This document shows, piece after piece, positions 39,727-44,935 of a stretch of 44,935 bases of DNA. The number at the start of each line of letters is the position of its first letter. Position 1 is the first letter of the stretch. The translations under genes and the position numbers were made by a program. Source of the stretch: a virus; the IMG/VR virus record IMGVR_UViG_3300045922_000149, positions 1 through 44,935 of that record. One strand, 5' to 3'. The notes under the pieces are model-generated. The model did no database searches and was not told where the DNA came from. It saw nothing but the letters and a program-made list of their open reading frames with translations.

Positions 39727-40673
39727 AGGTCGTCTCCGCTAGTCAAACCACACAAATCTCGATAGTACCAGGATGGAATGTTTCCACCAGGAACTTCTGT
39801 TCCATCAATCTCCGCGTTGATCTCCAGTACTTGCACGTCACCGACGGCACCCCGCTTCGTCACGCGCACCCGCAGCGCCGACGCATCGGTGATGTTTGCA
39901 CGCTCTCCGCTCGTCAGCGTGACCACAATATTTCCTGCATTCCAGCCCACACTCTGCGTTGTGCGCGTCGCAATTACTGTCGTGTTCTGAAGCACTTCAA
40001 CATCGAGCGTGTCCAGATCGACTTCCTGAAAACACAGCATTTTTCCGAGGCCGACGCCATTGCTGTTTGTGTTACCATCGTCTTGCACGGTGAGATTTCC
40101 CGTGGCACCAGCCGGGGCGTCGAGCCTATACATCAGTGTCATGCCCGCGTCATTGCCGACCGTGCTTTCCGTCAGTGCCGCCTGCGTGAAGTCCGTGAGC
40201 GCGCCCTGACCATTGAAATCGTTGGACTTGCCCGCCGAAATGACGACCAGCCCGCCACCTGTCGGCACGGTGATGCCGGAAATGGGGCCGATATTGTCGG
40301 CGCTCGCGTTCGTGGAATTGTCACCCACGACGGCCAGAACAAGACGCTTGCCACTGCTGTTCGTGTAAAAGCCGTGGACGCGACTGACCATCGTGTCATC
40401 CGTCGCGCCCGTGCCCGTCCATGTGATCGTCGGTGTGGATTCACCCCTACGCGCGAACTTCCACGCGAGCAAGTGTCGCGACGTGCCGTTGTTCCACTGA
40501 TAGGATGTCCAATCCGATTCGACACTCGGCACACGGGAATTGGTGCCGCCGAATGATTGTGCCTGAAGAATGAGCAAATCACCCGACGTGGTGCCGCTCG
40601 GCAATCCTGGTGTCAGGCTCGTGGCATTGTTTCCGTTGGATGCAGCGCCCGCCGCACGAAATACGATCGCCAT
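39723..40673 (-). CDS. Tail structural protein, paralogue B, 316 aa
   Basis: The first two-thirds align with the 230-aa protein at 37810; the extra C-terminal third (from about residue 222, with DVEVLQNTTVIATRTTQSVG) is a separate domain. Codons are more GC-rich than in paralogue A, so one of the pair probably arrived by transfer. It overlaps the next gene in the operon. Confidence 0.78.
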   Translation of the reverse strand: MAIVFRAAGAASNGNNATSLTPGLPSGTTSGDLLILQAQSFGGTNSRVPSVESDWTSYQWNNGTSRHLLAWKFARRGESTPTITWTGTGATDDTMVSRVHGFYTNSSGKRLVLAVVGDNSTNASADNIGPISGITVPTGGGLVVISAGKSNDFNGQGALTDFTQAALTESTVGNDAGMTLMYRLDAPAGATGNLTVQDDGNTNSNGVGLGKMLCFQEVDLDTLDVEVLQNTTVIATRTTQSVGWNAGNIVVTLTSGERANITDASALRVRVTKRGAVGDVQVLEINAEIDGTEVPGGNIPSWYYRDLCGLTSGDDL

Positions 40674-40675
40674 CG

Positions 40676-41464
40676 CTAACTCCCGATGCGCGTGCGAACG
40701 TGAAGAATCATGGAATCCACCGAGGACAGCGCCGGACTTGGCGCGGCCAGTCCGAGTGTCATCACGGCATCATCCGCCGATGCGCTGGCAAAAGTCGTGT
40801 TACTCTGATCGCTCGTGTCACTGTGCAGCGTCGTGTCGCTCGCCGTCCATCCCGATGCGCTCACCGTGCTGTTCGGACGGATCGTCTGCCCAACGGAAAT
40901 GTCAGACACCTCGACGCGACCAAAACGACCAGAGGGTAGTGCTGAGTTTGTGTTCCGAAGTCGGAATCCTGTCGCCGTTTGGTGGTCGGTGACCGTTTCA
41001 TCAATGCAATAGGTGTCGTTGATATAGACCTTGATCGACGATCCGAGTGCTTCAAGACGAATGGTGATATCCTCCCCAACGATACCAGTAGCATAATCAC
41101 TGATGAGTGTAGCGGTTCCGCTGACGACAGAAGTGAGATCGACAACGCCATCAGAAGACAGACTGAGCCGAAGAAAGTTGTTCGCATCACTCCGACGAAA
41201 ATGCACGCTAGTATAGTCACCGGAGCTTCCTTCCGTCCGCATCACGACATCCATCGTGAAATCCGAAACGGCGCTCGTCGGCGTAAAGACCGCCTGTCTT
41301 ACGGCACCAGATGACACGCTCCGCGCATAGCCGTTGCCGTCAAGCTGCAACGCACCGCCGCTCGCAATTTCATTCGTGAACGCGCCGACCTCGGGTGTAT
41401 ATGATAGCCCGCGCAACTCGGTGCCCGATGTTCCGTCGAACTCCGCACGAAAGAGCGTCGCCAT
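40676..41464 (-). CDS. Lectin/LamG-like virion protein, 262 aa
   Basis: A jelly-roll pattern of concanavalin-A-like lectins: FRAEFDGTSGTELRG at the start, VSDFTMDVVMRTEG (about 66-79), VHFRRSDANNFLRLSLSSDG (about 87-106), ITIRLEALGSSIKVYIND and ATGFRLRNTNS. The C-terminal module VGQTIRPNSTVSASGWTASD (about 191-210) and following residues resemble the separate 43-aa protein just upstream. Likely carbohydrate binding on a virion appendage. Confidence 0.75.
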   Translation of the reverse strand: MATLFRAEFDGTSGTELRGLSYTPEVGAFTNEIASGGALQLDGNGYARSVSSGAVRQAVFTPTSAVSDFTMDVVMRTEGSSGDYTSVHFRRSDANNFLRLSLSSDGVVDLTSVVSGTATLISDYATGIVGEDITIRLEALGSSIKVYINDTYCIDETVTDHQTATGFRLRNTNSALPSGRFGRVEVSDISVGQTIRPNSTVSASGWTASDTTLHSDTSDQSNTTFASASADDAVMTLGLAAPSPALSSVDSMILHVRTRIGS

Positions 41465-41596
41465 TCAGTCCTCCGCCGCTGATGCGCTTGCCAATGTCAT
41501 ATCACTCTGATCGCTCATATCGCCATGTAGTGTGGTGTCGCTGGCGGTCCATCCCGATGAGCTAACCGTACTGTTCGGGTGAATTGTCTGTGCCAT
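41465..41596 (-). CDS. Small protein homologous to the lectin-gene C-terminal module, 43 aa
   Basis: ATG at 41596 after TAAGGGAATGAT; the stop TGA is followed directly by the ATG of the lectin-like gene (TGAATG). MAQTIHPNSTVSSSGWTASD and what follows match residues about 191-232 of the 262-aa protein. It is either a truncated duplicate or a free-standing version of a shared module. Confidence 0.72.
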   Translation of the reverse strand: MAQTIHPNSTVSSSGWTASDTTLHGDMSDQSDMTLASASAAED

Positions 41597-41630
41597 ATCA
41601 TTCCCTTACGAGTGAAATGTGTCTAGCAAT

Positions 41631-42167
41631 TTATGCCGCATAGAGCGCATCCCGCATCGGTGCGATCACGCGGCGCAATCGAGCAATTGCGCGGCTGGTC
41701 ATCATTCTTGCGACACCATCAGACACTCCGAGCGCCGACGCGATCTTGGAATATGGCTCGTCGTGCCAATAGCGCCGCACGAGCACATCTCGCCAGTGGG
41801 CAGGCAACGTCTGAAGTGCCGCACGGATCGTTGCAATAACCACAGGTCGATCAATCATTGCATCAACCTGTGCCCAGTCGTCACGGGTGAGCACACCATC
41901 ATGCACTACTGGCGACAACGGCACTGTCCTCTGTACGGTGTGTGACTTCCACCGATCCCGCAGGATGTTGCGTGCCGTGATCACCAACAGGACATCAGGC
42001 GACGCCCACGCATGGCCGCGCCCGTAGAGCCGCGCAATTGCCTCCGCCACGGCATCGTCGGCATCGACGCTCGCCGGCATCTTGCCACGCACCCGAAGCA
42101 AAATCTGCTCCAGATCGTGTGTGGTAAGCTGCTCGATAAAGCGGTCGAACGACGACACTTGGATCAT
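41631..42167 (-). CDS. ECF-type sigma factor (sigma-70 family), 178 aa
   Basis: Region 2-like at about 34-76: DADDAVAEAIARLYGRGHAW then LLVITARNILRDRWKSH, as in the -10-recognition helix of ECF sigma factors. Region 4 at about 114-170: RAALQTLPAHWRDVLVRRYW then EPYSKIASALGVSDGVARMM, a helix-turn-helix that reads the -35 box. No region 1.1 or region 3 insert, so it is ECF-sized. Phages rarely carry ECF factors. It starts in an ATGA overlap with a virion gene, so it is produced with late proteins. Confidence 0.88.
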   Translation of the reverse strand: MIQVSSFDRFIEQLTTHDLEQILLRVRGKMPASVDADDAVAEAIARLYGRGHAWASPDVLLVITARNILRDRWKSHTVQRTVPLSPVVHDGVLTRDDWAQVDAMIDRPVVIATIRAALQTLPAHWRDVLVRRYWHDEPYSKIASALGVSDGVARMMTSRAIARLRRVIAPMRDALYAA

Positions 42168-42586
42168 GCAAGTGAGAACTGGATCAATCCATTAGTAGGA
42201 CTCACCTGCACTCTGAACGTGTCACCGTTCGGAATCGTGCTACTGACACCTCTGTCCCACCAACAGACGAGAGCATTCGTAGTCGAGTTGACAAGGACGG
42301 GGTAACGAAACGCAGCGATGTCTCCACCAGAGGCAGTGAAGTCAACATCATTGGCATATACGGTCGCGATGCTTCCTGAAGTAGAGACATTGGTTACAGT
42401 TACAGTGGCACCACCGGCAGTATAGCCATTCCCTGCCGCAATCTCGGAAGGAAGATCAGCGATCACCTCGTTCGATGCGCTTGGAACTGTGTTCAACAGG
42501 CGAATCTTGTATGTATGCGTATCGAAGTCATGCAGGCCTTTTGCGACCTGCTCTCGAAACACAGTGAATACGTTCGGGGAAGCCAT
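42164..42586 (-). CDS. Virion structural protein, 140 aa
   Basis: N-terminal helix FREQVAKGLHDFDTHTYKIR followed by an all-beta Thr/Val/Ser-rich region (GGATVTVTNVSTSGSIATVY, then FRVQVSPTNGLIQFSLA). Similar small beta proteins are common among phage tail components. It is translationally coupled to the sigma factor. Confidence 0.7.
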   Translation of the reverse strand: MASPNVFTVFREQVAKGLHDFDTHTYKIRLLNTVPSASNEVIADLPSEIAAGNGYTAGGATVTVTNVSTSGSIATVYANDVDFTASGGDIAAFRYPVLVNSTTNALVCWWDRGVSSTIPNGDTFRVQVSPTNGLIQFSLA

Positions 42587-42760
42587 CTATCAGGTTCCGT
42601 TGAGGAGTGTGATGTGTGCTACGGCACTGAGCATACTACTTATCAATGCCATGCGCCCAAGCATTGTCTTTGTGATGAATGCTCTTTCTTGCCAGAGGAG
42701 GCAGCCTTCTTTGCGTACGCGGTGATAGATCATTCTACGTGCTGCACGTCGAGCACCTAG
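42530..42760 (+). CDS. Alternative antisense frame with a zinc-finger-like pattern, 76 aa
   Basis: On the plus strand of the same gap, EECDVCYGTEHTTYQCHAPK is followed by HCLCDECSFL and a later CC. The Cys/His spacing recalls RING or other treble-clef zinc sites. The start (ATG 42530) lies antisense inside the 140-aa gene and has no good ribosome site, so it may be chance. Confidence 0.2.
   Translation: MQAFCDLLSKHSEYVRGSHLSGSVEECDVCYGTEHTTYQCHAPKHCLCDECSFLPEEAAFFAYAVIDHSTCCTSST
42590..42733 (-). CDS. Possible small late protein, 47 aa
   Basis: In the otherwise unexplained 42587-42816 gap, a minus-strand frame MIYHRVRKEGCLLWQERAFI... continues with a hydrophobic MALISSMLSAVAHITLLNGT and ends TGATAGATG, three bases before the next gene. 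The operon direction supports it, but the ribosome site is weak, and a plus-strand frame here also looks coding. Confidence 0.3.
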   Translation of the reverse strand: MIYHRVRKEGCLLWQERAFITKTMLGRMALISSMLSAVAHITLLNGT

Positions 42761-42816
42761 TGGTACTTGAACAAATGGACTGAGAACAGTTCATCGTACC
42801 AAATGACAACGTTGCA

Positions 42817-43437
42817 TCAACTGCTCCGTTCGGCCTGGACTGCCTTCCTCGCAGACTCGCACGCCTCGACGATTTGCTCCTCTTCCTCCTGACTCACTCT
42901 TACATCAATGAGTGTCACCATTTCTCCAGTTGACTTGCGTCGTGCAAATGCACACAGTTGAACACTGCGGCCAGTCAACATTGTCAGTGGTCCAGCCGCG
43001 CCATTCACTGTACGTACGAGGATTGGCAGATCAAACTCGGCCAGGAAAGCCAGCGTGTCAATCTTAAGGGAGTCCACGGACGGCGGAGGGGCATCAGGAT
43101 TATGAATCCAAATGTTCGCCGTGCGTGGAGAAGAAGCTTGTCCACGACGAAGAGCTACAACAGAGACAGTGACGAGTGTTGAATCACCGATAGGAGGATG
43201 TGGAATGACTACAGTATCCGCCTTTCCAGTTACAGTGCGCGTATTACCTGGAGTCCAGGTCACACGGAAAGAGTCAGGACAACCTCGCCAGTCACAAATA
43301 GAGGACCAACGTGCAACTACTCGGACTCCATCCTGTCGGTATGAGACACTGAGCGCAGGGGAAGCAAAGGCAACTGCTGCGACAACGATGATGCCAGAAC
43401 CAAAAAGTGCGGCCAGGACCTTCCAGAAAGTAGACAT
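42817..43437 (-). CDS. Membrane-anchored or secreted FN3-like protein, 206 aa
   Basis: An N-terminal hydrophobic helix (LAALFGSGIIVVAAVAFASP, about 8-27) acts as an anchor or signal peptide. Residues about 32-110 form an Ig/FN3-like beta-sandwich (DSFRVTWTPGNTRTVTGKAD, then STLVTVSVVALRRGQASS). The C-terminus is helical and acidic (SQEEEEQIVEACESARKAVQ). Could be a virion or cell-surface protein, for example superinfection-related; this is open. Confidence 0.7.
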   Translation of the reverse strand: MSTFWKVLAALFGSGIIVVAAVAFASPALSVSYRQDGVRVVARWSSICDWRGCPDSFRVTWTPGNTRTVTGKADTVVIPHPPIGDSTLVTVSVVALRRGQASSPRTANIWIHNPDAPPPSVDSLKIDTLAFLAEFDLPILVRTVNGAAGPLTMLTGRSVQLCAFARRKSTGEMVTLIDVRVSQEEEEQIVEACESARKAVQAERSS

Positions 43438-43451
43438 CAGCTTGAGTTCTC

Positions 43452-43790
43452 CTATGCAAGCCAGAGTTTGCTAACCTTGAATGTCCTGTTCGCTGCGGCA
43501 TTGGCAGAGGACTTGATTCTCCAGTAAGGAAAACCGAGCAGTTCGGTATATTGGCGTCCCGATCCTGCAGGCGGAGGGGCGAAGTTCGCTGTTCCATCAT
43601 GCAGCGTGGCGAACGTAGAACCATCAAATGACACTTCCAGCGTCCACGTTGCCGAATCGAGAGTCCCTGGGGAAATGATGGCGATTGCCGCAGCGTCGTG
43701 ACACTCAGCACTAGTATCAACGACACGCGAGGCGTTCGTACCCGATGAAACTACGAGGTCCGCGAGTGGGGAAATGAATGAAGTGGACAT
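43452..43790 (-). CDS. First late-operon structural protein, 112 aa
   Basis: A beta-sandwich-like pattern (DSATWTLEVSFDGSTFATLH, about 44-63, then YTELLGFPYWRIKSSANAAA). Similar domains occur in phage tail and appendage proteins. It is the first gene of the minus-strand late operon, facing the non-coding control region. Confidence 0.68.
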   Translation of the reverse strand: MSTSFISPLADLVVSSGTNASRVVDTSAECHDAAAIAIISPGTLDSATWTLEVSFDGSTFATLHDGTANFAPPPAGSGRQYTELLGFPYWRIKSSANAAANRTFKVSKLWLA

Positions 43791-43849
43791 GGGTGTAGGG
43801 AGTGGGAAGCCATGCGTGGAGGATGAGGACTCGGCGGGAAGCGGTCTGT

Positions 43850-43901
43850 GCCAAGAGGCCTATGCCAAGAAGCCTACGCCAAGAAGCCTACGCCAAGTGC
43901 C
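43850..43901. repeat. Fourteen-base tandem repeat
   Basis: GCCAAGAAGCCTAC and close variants repeat 3.7 times from 43850 in the leader upstream of the first late gene. In the minus direction it reads CTTGGCGTAGGCTT... Perhaps a slippage repeat; it may influence the late mRNA leader. Confidence 0.85.
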
Positions 43902-43980
43902 AAAAGACCGAGAAAAACTACAAACCCTGATCCCTGCGATGGTGAATGGTAAACGTCTCTGCTAGGTTTGTCGAGGATCG

Positions 43981-44032
43981 GGGGCATTATGGATTGGATT
44001 CAAAAAGGGGCATTGTGGATTGTATTCAAAAA
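43981..44032. repeat. Tandem 26-base repeat in the control region
   Basis: GGGGCATTATGGATTGGATT with CAAAAA (43981-44006) recurs at 44007-44032 with two mismatches. It begins an AT-richer stretch. Candidate binding sites for a replication or transcription factor. Confidence 0.9.
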
Positions 44033-44036
44033 TTTG

Positions 44037-44097
44037 AAAATATTGCAAAAATTATAAAGGTCATGTTTCAAAAATATTGCAAAAATTATAAAGGTCA
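44037..44097. repeat. AT-rich direct repeat with TATAAT on the minus strand
   Basis: AAAATATTGCAAAAATTATA with AAGGTCA occurs at 44037-44063 and exactly again at 44071-44097. Each copy contains ATTATA, that is TATAAT when read on the minus strand in the direction of the late genes, although no good -35 was found. The pair suits an unwinding element or late promoter region. Confidence 0.85.
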
Positions 44098-44172
44098 CTT
44101 AATCTTCGCGCGTCACGCGTTCTTTATCCTCCCCCCGGGGTCCAGGCATTCATTACCGTACGCTCTTCGCGT

Positions 44173-44298
44173 CGCATGTTTACATCGTCGCATGCCGACA
44201 TGTTCGCATGACTGTATGCCGATGTGATCGCATGATCGCATGCCAATGTAACCAAATAGTTATATGTTGATATGCTTGCATGTTCGTGTGATCGCATG
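44173..44298. repeat. GCATG-rich degenerate repeat array
   Basis: GCATG occurs seven times in 126 bases (44173, 44190, 44206, 44230, 44238, 44278, 44294), often as TCGCATG or GATCGCATG. The spacing is uneven. Such dense short repeats are typical of replication-initiator or regulator binding arrays. Confidence 0.75.
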
Positions 44299-44391
44299 GC
44301 CACGTGATCACATAGTTGCTTGACTGAGGGATGGAATCGGAATGGAAGTTTAGGGATCGGCACGTCGGGAAGCGGGGCGCGGAGACGTGAT

Positions 44392-44446
44392 GCATTCTTA
44401 TGGATGGACGGCGATGCGGGGCGCAGGACGCATTCTTATGGATGGA
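44392..44446. repeat. Repeated 17-mer with related flanks
   Basis: GCATTCTTATGGATGGA occurs at 44392-44408 and exactly at 44430-44446. The upstream flanks (GCGGGGCGCGGAGACGTGAT versus GCGGGGCGCAGGAC) are also related, making a unit of roughly 38 bases. It lies between the GCATG array and the early promoter. Confidence 0.85.
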
Positions 44447-44546
44447 AGCGGAGCGCGTCGCTGGTATGCTAGAGTGAGACTCGAGGGCGCAGGGCGCATG
44501 CAGTACTATAGAACGCGTCTCATTTAATAGCGCCGGGCGAACGGAA

Positions 44547-44577
44547 TTGATAATGATAAATCGTTACATGTTATAAG
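44547..44577 (+). promoter_or_regulatory. Possible weaker upstream promoter
   Basis: TTGATA at 44547-44552 and TATAAG beginning 19 bases later (44572-44577). Both boxes resemble sigma70 elements but the spacing is two bases too long. It would run in the same direction as the stronger promoter at 44592. Confidence 0.3.
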
Positions 44578-44591
44578 TAAAAAAATGGCCC

Positions 44592-44620
44592 TTGACTAAA
44601 TAAATCGAGCATGTTATTAT
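44592..44620 (+). promoter_or_regulatory. Strong sigma70 promoter for the early operon
   Basis: TTGACT at 44592-44597, exactly 17 bases, TATTAT at 44615-44620. Both hexamers differ from consensus by one base. It points towards the repeat, and hence towards the first early gene when the ends are joined. The predicted start (about 44627) abuts a perfect DnaA box, so DnaA could repress early transcription. Confidence 0.8.
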
Positions 44621-44627
44621 GAAAGAG

Positions 44628-44636
44628 TTATCCACA
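44628..44636 (+). promoter_or_regulatory. Perfect DnaA box
   Basis: TTATCCACA matches the bacterial DnaA box consensus exactly. It lies immediately downstream of the early promoter, and a near-consensus box in inverted orientation occurs at 44770-44778. Two boxes, AT-rich repeats and the short-repeat array make this the best origin candidate. Confidence 0.65.
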
Positions 44637-44757
44637 ATCGGCCCGGTGCATCGGATTCGGCCGGTGAACGTATTACTGAGGTAGGGGGGTATGTCCAGGT
44701 TAGTCCGCCCCTCCGTCCGTCCACTCCTAGAAAATTCTGTACCGGCCGGCTAGGACC

Positions 44758-44935
44758 GACACGGAAGATTGTGGACAACTCCACTATTGACTTCGGCGCG
44801 GATTTGTTGTAGGTTGTTCGCAGGTTCACAGGCTCACAGTCCATCATCCATCGGGAGAACCAAACATGTCCACCACCACCACCATGCCCCGCCTCACCCT
44901 CGCGATCGACGACACCGCCCTCAACCTCACCCGCG
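44758..44935. repeat. Right copy of the terminal direct repeat
   Basis: Equivalent to positions 1-181 with one ACC unit less. It includes a DnaA-like box at 44770-44778, a TTGACT/TAGGTT promoter candidate and the start of the first gene. Together with the left copy it shows that the two contig ends are joined in nature or in the replicating form. Confidence 0.95.
44866..44935 (+). CDS. Partial duplicate of the first early gene
   Basis: The start and first 23 codons of the gene at 109-453 recur here, with four Thr instead of five after MS. The gene is cut by the contig end; on the circular map it is the same gene. Confidence 0.9.
   Translation, partial: MSTTTTMPRLTLAIDDTALNLTR

Noticed and set aside
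39831-40556. 241-aa plus-strand frame opposite the 316-aa gene
   Set aside because: Antisense to paralogue B; the length is explained by the GC-rich composition of that gene.
43774-43965. 63-aa plus-strand frame over the 14-base repeat
   Set aside because: Its start lies inside the antisense late gene and its sequence mostly translates the tandem repeat.

Overview
The window is an essentially complete genome of a tailed double-stranded DNA bacteriophage. The first 181 bases recur as the last 178 bases with a single 3-base (ACC) difference, so the map is circular or terminally redundant and the unique length is about 44,757 bp. Portal, large and small terminase, scaffold, HK97-type capsid, a head-tail adaptor, a beta-propeller-like tail protein and very large internal-virion-like proteins are present. 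No tail sheath, tail tube or classical tape-measure gene was recognised, so a short-tailed (podovirus-like) virion is the best guess. Genes have clear GGAG-type ribosome sites, so the host is a bacterium that uses Shine-Dalgarno initiation; the host cannot be named from sequence. No integrase, CI-type repressor, phage RNA polymerase or CRISPR array was seen.

Layout. (1) 1-5,855, plus strand: early region of small unrecognised proteins, many preceded by a related leader built from AGGTTC repeats and ending in a GGAGAACCAAAC-like ribosome site. It includes two families of duplicated small genes and ends with an SNF2-type helicase. (2) 5,856-6,290: GC-rich non-coding block followed by three 26-bp-spaced iterons. 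(3) 6,291-17,073, plus strand: tightly overlapping replication, recombination and nucleotide genes: a TSCPD-like protein, a RecB/Cas4-like nuclease, an M15 peptidase, a Sak4-like ATPase, an SSB-like protein, tRNA-Gln, a GroES-like protein, a MazG-like protein, a two-chain family A DNA polymerase whose first chain carries a uracil-DNA glycosylase domain, and a DUF3987-like ATPase. (4) 17,074-17,142: bidirectional terminator between converging operons. (5) 17,143-43,790, minus strand: the late operon. In transcription order it runs from appendage and fibre-like genes through a sigma factor, packaging, portal, scaffold, capsid, adaptor, tail fibres and propeller to the internal virion proteins. 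(6) 43,791-44,757: non-coding control region with AT-rich repeats, a GCATG-rich array, a strong sigma70 promoter and DnaA-type boxes, the best candidate for the replication origin and divergent promoter region.

How it may work together (inference). Host sigma70 polymerase starts the early plus-strand genes from TTGACT-N17-TATTAT near the contig end, and middle genes use two matching TTGCGC-N17-TACATT promoters. The polymerase pair, helicase, SSB, nuclease and recombinase-like ATPase form the replication module. The late operon carries its own ECF-type sigma factor inside a run of virion genes, overlapping its neighbour by ATGA. This is the most unusual regulatory feature of the window: it could redirect host RNA polymerase to late phage or host promoters. 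The region around it (about 39.8-42.2 kb) is visibly richer in GC and contains duplicated tail-protein modules, suggesting recent acquisition.
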